A stretch of 38,550 nucleotides of DNA from Myxococcus llanfairpwllgwyngyllgogerychwyrndrobwllllantysiliogogogochensis (GCF_006636215.1 NZ_VIFM01000088.1:1-38550); one strand, 5' to 3'. Positions 7,278 through 16,500 are shown, counted from the first letter of the stretch. The notes: generated by a model from the letters alone, not told the origin. Program-made: numbers and translations.

Positions 7278-8804
7278 CTAGAGCTTGCCGGCCTTCAGCT
7301 CGTCGACCAGGTGCGCGCTGGCTCGCACGGCGAGGGCCATCATCGTCAGCGTGGGGTTCTGCGGCCCCTGTGAGGGGAAGCTCGCGCCGTCCATGACGAG
7401 GAGGTTGGGTACGTCCCAGCTCTGGTTCCACGGGTTGAGCACGGACGTCTTCGCATCAGTGCCCATGCGCGCGGTGCCCACCTCGTGGATGGCCATGCCC
7501 GGCGTGGACAGGGTGTCGTTCACCTTCTCCACCGTGAAGCCCGCTTCCTTCATCATCTCCTGACACGACGCCACGGCGTCCTTGCACATCCGCAGCTCGT
7601 TCTCCGAGTGGCGGCAGTCGATGTGCGCCGCCGGAATCCCCCAGCGGTCCTTCACCGTGGCGCTCAACGTCACGCGGTTGCCCGCGCGCGGCACCATCTC
7701 CCCGAAGGGGACGAAGTGACAGCTGTCCGCGAAGGTGAAGACCTGCACGCCATAGCCTCGCGCGAAGCCCTCCTCGCGGGACGTGACGTTGCGGAACTGC
7801 GGAATGTACGCCCAGCTCTGCTCGGCGCGCTGCTGCTCCGGCGGCAGGTTCATCTTCGCTTCGATGCCGAGCAGGTACGTGTGGTCCATCAGGTTGCGGC
7901 CGAGCTGCCCCGAGGAGTTGCCCAGCCCGTCCGGGAACGCGGCGCTCTTCGAGTGCAACAGCAGCCGAGTCGTCTCGATGGTCCCCGCGGCCAGAATCAC
8001 CACGCGGCCGAGCGCCTCGTGCGTCTTGCCGGATTCGGTGTCGACGTAGGTGACGCCTGTGACTCGGCCCGTCTTCGCGTCGTGCAGCACCTGGTTCACC
8101 ACCGCGTGGGTGCGCAGGGTGAGGCGGCCCGTCTTCATCGCGGCGGGGAGGGTGATGGGGGCGCCCGCGGTGCGACGGACGACGACGCGGCGCTCGGGCC
8201 AGCGGCGCTCCACGTGTTGCTTGAGGTGCTGCTCGGCGGGGTTCATCGCGATGGATGAGGCGAAGACGGAGTCGGGCAGCGTGTCCAGCCCGTCCGTGTT
8301 GCCGGAGAGGCCCATCCACCGCTCCACCGTCTCGTAGTGCGGCGCCAGCTCCGCCAGCGTCAGGGGCCAGTCCGGACCCTGGCCGTCGAGCCCGCCTGCT
8401 TTGAAATTGAAGTCAGACAGCCGGTAGAACTGGCGGCCGTGCGCCTTCACCGACGTGCGCCCGCCGACCTGCCGTGCGCGAATCCACGTGAAGGGCGCGT
8501 CGCCCGGCGTCGTGTAGGGATTGTCGACGTCATCCACGAACGCGTGCGGATGGAAGGGCCAGGCGAAGGTGGTGGATTGCACCGACTGCCGCTGCTTGCG
8601 CGGGGTGTCCGTCTCCGCCTGGTAGCCGAGCAGCTTCTGACGGAGGCGGTGCCACACCCAGAGCAGGCGGTCCGCCCGGTCGCTCCGCCCGGCCTCCAGC
8701 ACCAGCACGTTCAACCCTGCTTCCGTGAGCTGCTTGGCTGCCCAGCCGCCACACGCTCCGGAGCCCACCACCACCGCATCGAAAGTCTTCTTGGACGTGC
8801 TCAC
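7278..8804 (-). CDS. GMC-family FAD-dependent oxidoreductase
   Basis: A 508-residue flavoprotein predicted to oxidise an alcohol or sugar. The start is a GTG at 8804 with AGGGA upstream; the reading frame is open further upstream but that part has no domain-like sequence. The dinucleotide-binding site is near the N-terminus (VVVGSGACGGWAAKQL, with LEAGRSD closing the Rossmann motif). Further GMC features are GGRTSVKAHGRQFYRL, LAAGTIETTRLLL, HEVGTARMGTD and the C-terminal SQGPQNPTLTMMALA, where the His of HEVG and the Asn of NPTLT match catalytic or substrate positions. It resembles gluconate 2-dehydrogenase/choline dehydrogenase-like large subunits. No small subunit or cytochrome gene is adjacent and no Tat signal is visible. 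The substrate is unknown. Confidence 0.88.
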   Translation of the reverse strand: MSTSKKTFDAVVVGSGACGGWAAKQLTEAGLNVLVLEAGRSDRADRLLWVWHRLRQKLLGYQAETDTPRKQRQSVQSTTFAWPFHPHAFVDDVDNPYTTPGDAPFTWIRARQVGGRTSVKAHGRQFYRLSDFNFKAGGLDGQGPDWPLTLAELAPHYETVERWMGLSGNTDGLDTLPDSVFASSIAMNPAEQHLKQHVERRWPERRVVVRRTAGAPITLPAAMKTGRLTLRTHAVVNQVLHDAKTGRVTGVTYVDTESGKTHEALGRVVILAAGTIETTRLLLHSKSAAFPDGLGNSSGQLGRNLMDHTYLLGIEAKMNLPPEQQRAEQSWAYIPQFRNVTSREEGFARGYGVQVFTFADSCHFVPFGEMVPRAGNRVTLSATVKDRWGIPAAHIDCRHSENELRMCKDAVASCQEMMKEAGFTVEKVNDTLSTPGMAIHEVGTARMGTDAKTSVLNPWNQSWDVPNLLVMDGASFPSQGPQNPTLTMMALAVRASAHLVDELKAGKL

Positions 8805-8970
8805 AGCATCCCTGCGAGTGCAAAGGTGATGCGCGGTATGCGTCACCGCGAGTTGAATCACGCCAGTGTAAGCTGGCCCGCGCGAGGTTGACCATGGACG
8901 CCCCCCTGTGTCGCGGGTGACTCGCGTGAAGCTGGACGGGCAGCCGGGCATGACCCGGGGAAGGTGTTTC

Positions 8971-9876
8971 ATGAAGGGCTGGAGGGTTGTCGCGGGCGTG
9001 CTGGTGTTGGGGGTGCTCGTCGCCCTGGCCCTCTTCGGACGGGCCCTGCGCCACTCGGAGGCGTACTTCCACTATCCCCGCACGCCTCCCACGCGGCCCG
9101 CTGATTTCGCGCAGGCGCAAGACGTGCGTTTGTTCACCGAGGATGGGCTGGAATTGCGTGGCTGGTATGTGCCCTCGCGCAACCGCGCCGCCGTGGTGAT
9201 GGCGCATGGGTTATCCCAGACACGCGCGGACCTGCTGCCGGAGGCGCGCATCCTGCGCGACGCGGGCTACGGCGTGCTGCTGTTCGATTTGCGCGCCCAT
9301 GGCGAGAGCCAGGGTGAGACCTCCACGTGGGGTGACAAGGAGCGGCTGGACGTGCGCGCCGCGCTGGCCTTCGTGCGGGCCCTTCCGGACGTGGACCCCG
9401 GGAAGGTGGCGGCCCTCGGTTTTTCAATTGGCTCGGCCGCCGTGGCGGAGGTCGCCGCGAAGGACCCGGGCGTGCGCGCGGTGGTGCTGCTGTCTCCGTT
9501 CAACACGTTGTGGCTGGCGGCGGCGTATGACTTTCGCCGCTTCGGCTTCGTGTCCCAGTCCGGCGCGCTGGTGCCCTTCTGGCGCCGGGGCATCGCGCTC
9601 GACGAGGTGCGCACCATCGACGCGGTGGACCACATCCGTCCCCGGCCGCTGCTCATCGTCATGGGCACGGAGGAGTCCGGCCAGCCGCTCGCGGACGAGC
9701 TGTTCGCCCACGTGCGCGAGTACGCCCAGACCTGGCGCATCCAGGGCGCGAGTCATGGAGGCTTCAGCGACGTGGAGCCCCAGGAGTATCCCCGCCGACT
9801 GCGCGCCTTCTTCGATGCGGCGCTGCTGTCGGGCGGGGAGGGGGCCGCCGGAAGCGCGGCCCCGGCGGTGCCCTGA
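8971..9876 (+). CDS. Membrane-anchored alpha/beta hydrolase
   Basis: A 301-residue hydrolase with one N-terminal hydrophobic helix (about 5-22), probably facing the periplasm. The start ATG at 8971 follows GGGGAAGG at proper spacing; an in-frame upstream GTG lacks such a site. Fold markers: VVMAHGLSQTRADLL (oxyanion-hole HG), LLFDLRAHGESQG, the nucleophile elbow GFSIGS with Ser152, and GASHGGFSD with candidate catalytic His262. The acid position reads MGTEESGQPL, so Glu234 or Glu235 stands where Asp is usual. It resembles YqkD/BAAT-type membrane-tethered hydrolases. The substrate is unknown. It diverges from the GMC gene and converges on the retron RT gene with only nine bases between stops. 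Confidence 0.82.
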   Translation: MKGWRVVAGVLVLGVLVALALFGRALRHSEAYFHYPRTPPTRPADFAQAQDVRLFTEDGLELRGWYVPSRNRAAVVMAHGLSQTRADLLPEARILRDAGYGVLLFDLRAHGESQGETSTWGDKERLDVRAALAFVRALPDVDPGKVAALGFSIGSAAVAEVAAKDPGVRAVVLLSPFNTLWLAAAYDFRRFGFVSQSGALVPFWRRGIALDEVRTIDAVDHIRPRPLLIVMGTEESGQPLADELFAHVREYAQTWRIQGASHGGFSDVEPQEYPRRLRAFFDAALLSGGEGAAGSAAPAVP

Positions 9877-9890
9877 CGACGACGGTCAGG
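9872..9890. terminator. Short hairpin overlapping both convergent stop codons
   Basis: CCTGAC (9872-9877) and GTCAGG (9885-9890) form a 6-bp stem with a 7-base loop. The stem contains the TGA of the hydrolase on the plus strand and that of the RT on the minus strand. It may act as a weak bidirectional terminator; there is no T-tract. Confidence 0.3.
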
Positions 9891-11343
9891 CGACCTTCGG
9901 GGTTTCCTTCTCGCGGGCCTCGAGCGCTTCCAGGTCCTTGAGGAACGCGCGGCCCTTGTCCGCGTCCGTCATGTAGACGAAGGCGGCCATGCCCTTGAGC
10001 TGCTCCAGGGACTCGCCCTCTCGGCCGGGCTTGCCCTTCTGGCGGTTGTGGATGGCGGCGCGCAGGCGGCGCACCACGTCGCGCGGGACTCGCGCGGACG
10101 CCACGCCGTCCCGGGCCTTGTTCACCACCAGCCCCGTGACTTGCTGACGCGTGCCCTTGCGGCTCACCCGCGTCTTGTTCGGGTGAACATGGAAGCCCTC
10201 GTCCTCGACGACTTCCTTCACGCGCGCGAGCAGCACCGACACCGCGGGGCCCTGCGCCCGCCTGGCCTTGGGCTGCTTCGTCTTCGTCCAGGAGAAGGTG
10301 AGGTCGTCCGCGTAGCGCGTGTAGATGAAGCCCAGGCGCTTCGACAGCGCGGACAGGCGCTTGTCCAGCTTGAGGCACAGCGCGTTGGTGATGCCGGGAG
10401 ACGTGGGCGCGCCCTGCGGCAGCGCGCGGGGACCCTTGGCGACGTAGAGCGTCTTGCCGCGGAACTGCACCGTCTCGCGAGGCGCCTCGGTGGCCATCAG
10501 CGACAGCAGCGTGGCGGTGTTCTCCTGCAAGCCGCCCTTGCGCAGCAGGCCCTTCACCCGCCGCCACGTCACGGTGGGGAAGAAGTCCTTCAAGTCCACC
10601 TTCACCACCACGTCCGCGCCGTGGTGGGCCAGCGCGTTGGTGAGGATGGAGCGTCCCGCGACGAAGCCGTGCGCCGCGCCGTGCACGGGCAGCCGCTCCA
10701 CCACGTTGGACAGCACCCAGCGCTGGGCCTGCTTCAGCTCCGGCTTGGGGGACGTAATCGTGCGCGTGCCGCCGTCGCGCTTGGGGATGCCCCAACTGAT
10801 GTAGTGCGAGCCGGTGTCCACCTCGCGGTGGAAGGCGAACCAACGCAGCTTGGAGACGCTCAGCCCCAGCGCCTTGGCGAGCGCGTCCACGGTGCCCAGC
10901 TCCGGCAGGCCGTTGGACTTCGCGCGCTCCTCGCGGTGGGCGACGTCGAACTTGTCGGAGCCGGCGTCTTCCTTCCAGTGCACGCCAGCGCCCAGATGGC
11001 TGATGTGCGTGGCCTTCCAGGCCTCATGGGCCTGGCGGCCCAGGGCGCGGAGCTCGGCGGCCTCGGCCTTCTTCTTCTCCTTCCAGGCCGTCTTCTCCTT
11101 CTCGGAGGCGCCGGAGAAGTCCAGGTCCGCCACGGCGAGGCCGCGCGAGACGAGCTGGCCCTGGGCCCACGACTCGGCGCCGCCTGCTTCGACGATGGCC
11201 TTCCAGCGGATGAGCAGGGCTTCATGCGCGGCGCGGCGGGCCTCGCGCTGGGCGACCGCATTGGCGGCGGGAGCCTGGGGCGCGGGGGTGGCAACGGCCT
11301 GCGGCGCTGCTGCGGGGACGAACGACTCCAGCCTGGCGGTCAT
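9886..11343 (-). CDS. ret: Retron reverse transcriptase, Mx162 type
   Basis: A 485-residue retron RT that makes msDNA from the adjacent ncRNA, priming from a 2'-OH of the branching G. Retron hallmarks are present: NALAH (motif X, NAxxH) at 236-240, the catalytic YADD at 344-347 (RYADDLTFSW), and VTG at 402-404 (motif Y). LPQGAPTSPGITN is the usual motif before YADD. An N-terminal extension of about 160 residues, Ala/Lys/Glu-rich, is characteristic of myxobacterial retron RTs. Length and many blocks match what I remember of RT-Mx162 (485 aa). The start at 11343 has CGAGG upstream and lies 51 bases beyond the a2 repeat. Base use is like its neighbours, fitting vertical inheritance. Upstream partners are the SWIM, HEAT and solenoid genes. 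Confidence 0.95.
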   Translation of the reverse strand: MTARLESFVPAAAPQAVATPAPQAPAANAVAQREARRAAHEALLIRWKAIVEAGGAESWAQGQLVSRGLAVADLDFSGASEKEKTAWKEKKKAEAAELRALGRQAHEAWKATHISHLGAGVHWKEDAGSDKFDVAHREERAKSNGLPELGTVDALAKALGLSVSKLRWFAFHREVDTGSHYISWGIPKRDGGTRTITSPKPELKQAQRWVLSNVVERLPVHGAAHGFVAGRSILTNALAHHGADVVVKVDLKDFFPTVTWRRVKGLLRKGGLQENTATLLSLMATEAPRETVQFRGKTLYVAKGPRALPQGAPTSPGITNALCLKLDKRLSALSKRLGFIYTRYADDLTFSWTKTKQPKARRAQGPAVSVLLARVKEVVEDEGFHVHPNKTRVSRKGTRQQVTGLVVNKARDGVASARVPRDVVRRLRAAIHNRQKGKPGREGESLEQLKGMAAFVYMTDADKGRAFLKDLEALEAREKETPKVA

Positions 11344-11394
11344 GTCAGAACCTCGAGGGGGCGCGTCGGAGTCGGACGAGGCGGGCAATCATCA

Positions 11395-11411
11395 CGAGCA
11401 GTCGAGGGAGG
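11395..11411 (-). repeat. Retron a2 repeat
   Basis: On the minus strand CCTCCCTCGACTGCTCG, complementary to a1 except for two C-A positions. It marks the 3' end of the msr-msd transcript fold and lies 51 bases before the RT start codon. Confidence 0.8.
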
Positions 11412-11455
11412 CCAGGAAAGCACCACCATCTTACCTGGTGCACGGTAGCCTCACC

Positions 11456-11556
11456 GGCTCTCCCCTCCTAGGCACTACGGCCTGCGGGGGCAAACGGCGA
11501 TCGCGTCGTTGGCTCAGCTGCCCCCGCAGGCCGTAGTGCCTAGGAGGGAGAGAGCC
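11456..11556. repeat. Long msd hairpin (37-bp stem)
   Basis: Left arm 11456-11492 and right arm 11519-11556 are complementary over 37 bp with a single extra A as a bulge in the right arm. The loop (11493-11518) itself contains the palindrome GCGATCGC. This is the template for the double-stranded stem of msDNA, and by far the strongest hairpin in the window. Confidence 0.95.
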
Positions 11557-11652
11557 AAGAACAGGCTACCTTGCGGAGAGTGTCCTGCATTCCAACCGGA
11601 GCGGCGCAACGCCGCTCCCGCGCTCGAGGCGCTCAGGCTGATGCACTCCAGA

Positions 11653-11669
11653 CCTCTCTCGGCTGCTCG
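11653..11669 (-). repeat. Retron a1 repeat
   Basis: On the minus strand CGAGCAGCCGAGAGAGG, at the 5' end of msr, pairing with a2 in the folded primary transcript. It lies 83 bases after the stop codon of the SWIM protein gene. Confidence 0.8.
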
Positions 11670-11715
11670 CGCGTGAAGCGCGTCTCATCGTGTCTTCCGT
11701 CGCACCTGCCCTTTT

Positions 11716-11734
11716 GGCCGCTGCGTGAGCGGCC
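11716..11734 (-). promoter_or_regulatory. Hairpin between the SWIM gene and msr
   Basis: GGCCGCT/AGCGGCC with a 5-base loop, starting 18 bases after the SWIM protein stop codon on the transcribed strand. It is followed by AAAA rather than T, so it is not a standard intrinsic terminator. It could stabilise the mRNA 3' end, act in processing between mRNA and msr, or belong to the leader of the ncRNA. Confidence 0.35.
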
Positions 11735-11751
11735 GAGCCGTGAATGGGGGT

Positions 11752-13596
11752 TTACACCAAGGCTGACGCCGCGTCGATGTAGCCTTCAGCCGAAAGCTTC
11801 TCCAGGCGCGTGAAATACGCGGTCCGCGCCTCCGTGTCCGTGTCGAACCAGAGCCGCTGATGACGCGCCTCGCCAGTGCGAGGGCCCCATTCCACGGCGA
11901 CGACCTGGCCGTCCAGAGACACGCGATACACCATCTCCTGTCCGCTCTCCGCGTCGCGCCGCACATACGAGCGCGTCTCCGCGCGGATGAGCTTTCGCCC
12001 CTCGGGCGTCTTGCGCAGGGCCTCTTCCTCGGTGCGGCGGCGCGCGTAGGCCAGGCGCAGCGCGAGCTGGTGTTCGCAGGGGCCTTCGCGCATGCCGGAG
12101 CGGCGGAAGTGCGGACACCCGCAGGACGCGTCCTTCACGCGGCCTTCCAAATCCAACGTGAAGCTCGGGAAGAAGCTGCGCACCGCCTCGCGGTCCACGA
12201 CTTCGCCGTGGATGCGGGTGCCCTCTCCGACGATGTCGTGCACCTTCGTCAGCTTCACCTCGCCCGCGCCCGGGCCGCCATCACCCAGCAGGCGGTGGGC
12301 CCGCGCCTCGCGCTCGCTGCCGAAGCGGATGACGGACTCGTCCACCGGCGTGGCCATCAGCTCGCGGGGACGGTACTGGCCCTTGGCGACGTCGAAGAGG
12401 ATTCTGCCGCGCAGGCACTCCAACTGGAGCGCGGCGCGCACGTGCTCCTTCGACGCGCCACCCGCCGCGGCGACGAGCGTGTCGAAGGGCAGGGGCCCGT
12501 CCGCGCGCAGCTTGCCGCGCAGCTTCTCCGCGAGCCCGTCCGGCACCGCGCGGGGCATGAGGACATCGAAGGCCGCCGCGGAGGACCAGCCGCTCTCCGT
12601 CCAGCCCGTGAGGCCCAACGTCAGGGTGGCCGCGCCCATGTCGATGACCCAGAACACCGGCAGACCGGGGCCCATGAGCTGCAGGCGCACCGACTTCGCG
12701 TGGGGCAACAGTCGGGCGAGCGCCACCAGGCGCTGACGGCCGAACGTCCGCACGACGGCGGGCGCGGTGCCCGTGTACGTGCCGCCATGGCACTCCAGCA
12801 CCAGCTCCCACGGCTCCAGCACCAGCCGCGGCGGGGCGCCGGGGACCAGCTCGAAGCGCAGCGCGCGCGGGGCCTTCTTCGCCTTGCGGGTGCGCAGCGC
12901 GAAGAGGAGGTTGTAGAGGTCGATGGGCGCCAGCACGCAGGAGTTCGCCGGCAGCGTGGCGGCGGACTGCACCTGGAGGAAGCCGCGCAGCCAGGCGTGA
13001 GGCACCTCCACTTTGCGAGGCTCGCGGGTCGCCTTCGCGGGCAGGGCGACGTGGGCCTCCAGCGACACGGGCAGGTAGGTGCGCAGCCGGTCCATCCGCG
13101 TGGCGAGGTTCGCCGGGACGTCCAGGAAGGTGGAGCCGTGCGCGGCCTCGCGGCCCTCGAAGAGGCTGTTGTCGAAGGACAGGCGCGCGTAGGCGCTCTC
13201 GTCGCGGGAGAAGACCTCCAGGGACACGCTGTCCGGGTCCACGGTGAGGACGGGGTCGAGCACCTCGTCCTGCTTCTCCTCACCGTCGAGCGCGTTGTCG
13301 AGGAACGCCTTCTGCGCCTCCCAGATTTGCGCGCTCGCCCGCTTCCCCTTCGACATGAGGTAGGCGAGGTACGCGGTGCGGTCCTTGCCCCGGTAGCGCA
13401 AGTCGCTGGAGAGGATGCCGAACGCGGCGGTGAGCGCGTCGCGGAAGAGGGCGGGGTCCTTCAGCCGTCCACGCACGCCCACGGTGCCGCGCGAGCCCTC
13501 CAGGGCCAGCAGCACGCGGGAGGCGTCCGACGTGGACTCCACGTCGCTCGCGGTGGCGTAGCGAAGCTCGACGGGGTGTCGGGTGGCGGTCGTCAC
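11752..13596 (-). CDS. Retron-associated winged-helix/SWIM zinc-finger protein with WGR-like C-terminus
   Basis: A 614-residue protein. The GTG start at 13596 overlaps the stop of the HEAT protein gene (GTGA) with AAGGA upstream, so it is translationally coupled. Residues 1-345 are mixed alpha/beta without a family I can name. Residues about 352-412 (GLAEKLRGKLRADGPLPFDTL through KGQYRPREL) read as a winged helix. A complete SWIM zinc finger follows: C492-x-C494-x12-C507-x-H509. The last 75 residues (YRVSLDGQVVAVEWGPRTG, WFDTDTEARTAYFTRLEKLS, GYIDAA) look like a WGR domain, with WGP in place of WGR. SWIM, winged-helix and WGR domains all bind nucleic acid, so a role in sensing or binding msDNA or phage nucleic acid is a reasonable inference. 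Confidence 0.85.
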   Translation of the reverse strand: MTTATRHPVELRYATASDVESTSDASRVLLALEGSRGTVGVRGRLKDPALFRDALTAAFGILSSDLRYRGKDRTAYLAYLMSKGKRASAQIWEAQKAFLDNALDGEEKQDEVLDPVLTVDPDSVSLEVFSRDESAYARLSFDNSLFEGREAAHGSTFLDVPANLATRMDRLRTYLPVSLEAHVALPAKATREPRKVEVPHAWLRGFLQVQSAATLPANSCVLAPIDLYNLLFALRTRKAKKAPRALRFELVPGAPPRLVLEPWELVLECHGGTYTGTAPAVVRTFGRQRLVALARLLPHAKSVRLQLMGPGLPVFWVIDMGAATLTLGLTGWTESGWSSAAAFDVLMPRAVPDGLAEKLRGKLRADGPLPFDTLVAAAGGASKEHVRAALQLECLRGRILFDVAKGQYRPRELMATPVDESVIRFGSEREARAHRLLGDGGPGAGEVKLTKVHDIVGEGTRIHGEVVDREAVRSFFPSFTLDLEGRVKDASCGCPHFRRSGMREGPCEHQLALRLAYARRRTEEEALRKTPEGRKLIRAETRSYVRRDAESGQEMVYRVSLDGQVVAVEWGPRTGEARHQRLWFDTDTEARTAYFTRLEKLSAEGYIDAASALV

Positions 13597-16500
13597 GACG
13601 GGGTTCCTTCCTTCCGGTTGCGCGCGCGCTCCACGGCGCGACGTGCACGTTTGTGGGCGCGCCACGCGGCCTTGCGCAGCTCCACGGACTGAGACTTGTC
13701 GAAGGCGGCCTCGTGCAGCAGCTTCGCCGCCTCTTCACCGCCGAGCCTACCCAGACCGGCCCACGCTTCCTGCTTCAATTCCGGCTTCGCATTCTCCGCC
13801 AGGGCCTTCAGCGGAGCGATGTTCCCGTGGGCGAGCAGCGCGGGCTCGGCGAGGCGACGGCCCTCGGAGGTCGTGAATGCCTCCGCCGGCACCTTTGCGC
13901 CCGTGGGGCCCAGGGCCACCGGGTCGAAGGGCTTCACCTCCAGCGCCCACGCCGAGGCCTTCTCGGGCGCCAGTCGCGCCAGCGCGTCCGCCGCCGCCGA
14001 GCGCACCCGCGCGTCCGGGTCCACCAGCGCGCCCTTCAGCGCCTCCGCCGACGCCGCGAGTTCCTTGGCGTGGGTCAGCACGGGACCGGTGTCCTGGCCC
14101 ACGAGCTTGAGCGTCGCACCCGCCGTGCCCAGTCGCGACAACACGCGCGCCGCCTCCTGTCGCACGGTGGCCGGAGACGCCAACTCGCCACCCTGGAGGA
14201 TGGCGCGCGCGGAGTCCGCGAGGCTGGCCGCGCCCAGTCGAGAGCCCGCCCACAAGAGCCGCTCCCACGCGGTGGCCAGTGACTCGCGCTTCTTGCCCGG
14301 GGGCGAGGCCGTCCAGTCGGCCGCCGTCTTCCGCTCGGCCGACACCAGCGCGCGAGCCAGCGCCGCGACATCCACCTGACCGGCCTGACGCGCCTCACCG
14401 GTCCACGTGCCCACCAGCAGCGCGGCTTCCTGACGCGCCTCCGGCTTGTCGTGGGCCAGCAGGGCCACCGTCTCCGTCACGGGCAGCGCGCCACGACGGG
14501 CGAGTCCCCGGCGCAGTCGCAGCCGCAGCTCCTCGTTGGTCAGCGTGGCCAGGCGGGGCACGAGCAGCACCGGGTCGCCCTCGCGCGACAGGTACGCCGC
14601 GGCGGGCTCGGAGATGTCCTCGTTGATGCTGGCCACGGCGAGGAACTCGACGCGGGTGCGCTCCTTCGGGAAGAGCGCGTCCAGCGCCTTGCGCGCTTCC
14701 TGTCGCAGGTCGTCGTCGCCGTCGTCGAGGATGGTGGCCAGCGTGGCCTCCGCCTCCACGTCCTTGAGCTTGCCCAGCTCCTGCGCCGTGGTGATGCGCA
14801 CCTCGTCGCGGGTGCCCGTGTCGAGCAGCAGCGCCTCCAGCTTCACGCGGGCGCGCTCGCCGCCGATGGCGCGCAGGCCCTTCACGCCCGCCTGCTGCAG
14901 CTCCGTGGTGGAGCCCTCCACCGCGGCGGCCTCCACCTTCTCCTCGACGCGACGGCGCTCCTCGCCCTCGGGGAGGCGACCGGCGAGGCGGCCCAGGCCC
15001 TCCAGCGCCGCCCACACCATGGACGGCTCCGTGGGAGCCTCGGGCGTGCCACCCGCGGCCACCGTCTCCAGCTCGCTCAAGGCGCGCGGATCACCCAGCG
15101 TGCCCAGGGCGAGCAGGGCGCGCTCGCGTTGTCCATCCTCACCCGCGCGGGAGTACAGCAAGAGGGGCCGCAGCGCGCTGATGCCGCGCAGGTGCGCCAC
15201 GCCCTCGGCGGCCGGGAGCATCAGCTCACGCGCCCCACCACGCAGCACGTCCTCCAGCGGACCCACGGGGACGCCGTGCTCGATGACGCGCTTGGAGTAC
15301 AGCGCCACCGCCTCCGCGCGCACCGCCAGGTCCCGGTCCGAGAACAGGCCCACCAGCAGCTCGGACTGACCGGCCTCCGCGCCGTGCTCCAGCTCCTTCA
15401 GGGCCGCCAGTCGCACCGCCACGTCGTTGGACTTCACCGGCGAGCGGAGGAAGCGCACCGCGAGCGCCGCGTCCCGCTTCTTCACGTCCGTGCCCGCGAT
15501 GTTCATCGCGGCGGCGACACACGCGACGCGCACGGCGCTCGTGTCGTCCTCCGTGCTTCGTCGCGCGAGCACGTCCAGCGCCTCCGCGCGCTTCGTCTGT
15601 CCGAGCGCGGCCACCAGTCGCAACCGCTCGTTCGCCTCCGTGGCGACGGCCACGCGCGCGGCCAGGGCGCTTACCGCGGAGGGCGTGGCCAGACGGGCCA
15701 GCGCTTCCGAGGCGCGCTTCGCCACGGCGGACGTCTCCGAGCGAAGGAAGGAGGCCAGCACCTCCACCGCCCGGTCATCCCCGCGCCACGCCAGGAGCTC
15801 CGAGGCGCGCAGGCGCAGGTCCTCGTGCTCGCTGGCCATGGCCCGACCGAGCGCCTCGGTGACGCGCGAGTCGTTGGCACCGGCCAGCCGCTCAATCACA
15901 CCCACGCGCAGGTCCGCGTGCTCGCTGCCCAGCGCGGCCAGCAGCGGCTCCAGGCTTCCGGCCGGGCTGAGCTTCTCCAGCAGCTCGAAGGCGTAGCGAC
16001 GCACGTCCGCCAGCGGCGAGTTGAGCGCGGCGGTGATGCGCGGCTTCGCGGCGTCACCGCGCTCCGCCAGCTCGTCCAGCGCGGCGCGAGCCACGTCCGG
16101 CGCCAGCGACGCGAGGGCCAACGACAGCGGCTCATCGCTGCCCGCGGGGAACAGCTCCTTGAGGCCGGTGAGGGCCGCCTTGCGCACCAGTTGGTGCGGG
16201 TCTTCCAGCGCGCGCAGTAGCGCGGCGACGGCGGCGGGAGTCCCGGCGAAGCCCTCCAGCGTGAGCTTCACCACGCGGTCCACGGCGTCGCGGCGGACGC
16301 GGTGGCTCTCGTCGTCACCCGCGGACACCTGTCGCAACAGGCCCACGTACGCGCCGAAGGCGAGCCGACGCAGGTGCTGTCGCTCCGCGCTGGCGCTGGC
16401 CTCGGGCGAGGTGCCCGGCGTCCCCGGCTTCACCGCCGAGAAGAGCCGACGCAGCCAGCTCTTGGCGGGCGTGGCCTGCACGGGCGAGGCGCCAGGGGCC

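Larger units (their letters stand above)
11395..11669 (-). ncRNA. Retron msr-msd non-coding RNA (Mx162-like)
   Basis: The RNA is read on the minus strand just ahead of the RT gene. It is bounded by a1 (11653-11669) and a2 (11395-11411), which pair at 15 of 17 positions. The msr part after a1 contains CAGCCTGAGC, where the branching G probably lies, and a hairpin with a 9-bp GC stem and TTG loop (roughly 11594-11614). The msd part contains a 37-bp stem with a 26-base loop (11456-11556) and an outer paired segment GGTAGCC/GGCTACC (11444-11450 with 11564-11570). An msDNA of about 162 bases starting next to a2 would end just past the outer stem, the length of Mx162. Exact ends and the branch base are inferred. 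Confidence 0.9.

Noticed and set aside
8805..8970. Possible -10 element TACACT for the GMC gene (minus strand, about 8865-8870)
   Set aside because: No acceptable -35 element lies at the correct spacing, so it is not listed as a promoter.
9886..11343. RT considered as a group II intron or DGR reverse transcriptase
   Set aside because: It lacks maturase or endonuclease domains and variable-repeat features, and has the retron motifs NALAH and VTG with an adjacent msr-msd.
11456..11556. The long hairpin considered as a transposon inverted repeat or CRISPR-like repeat
   Set aside because: The arms are only 26 bases apart, no transposase or spacer pattern is present, and the context with a1/a2 and a retron RT identifies it as msd.
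11571..11813. Small plus-strand ORF over the msr region
   Set aside because: It overlaps the msr RNA and the end of the SWIM gene, and has no SD or conserved-looking sequence.
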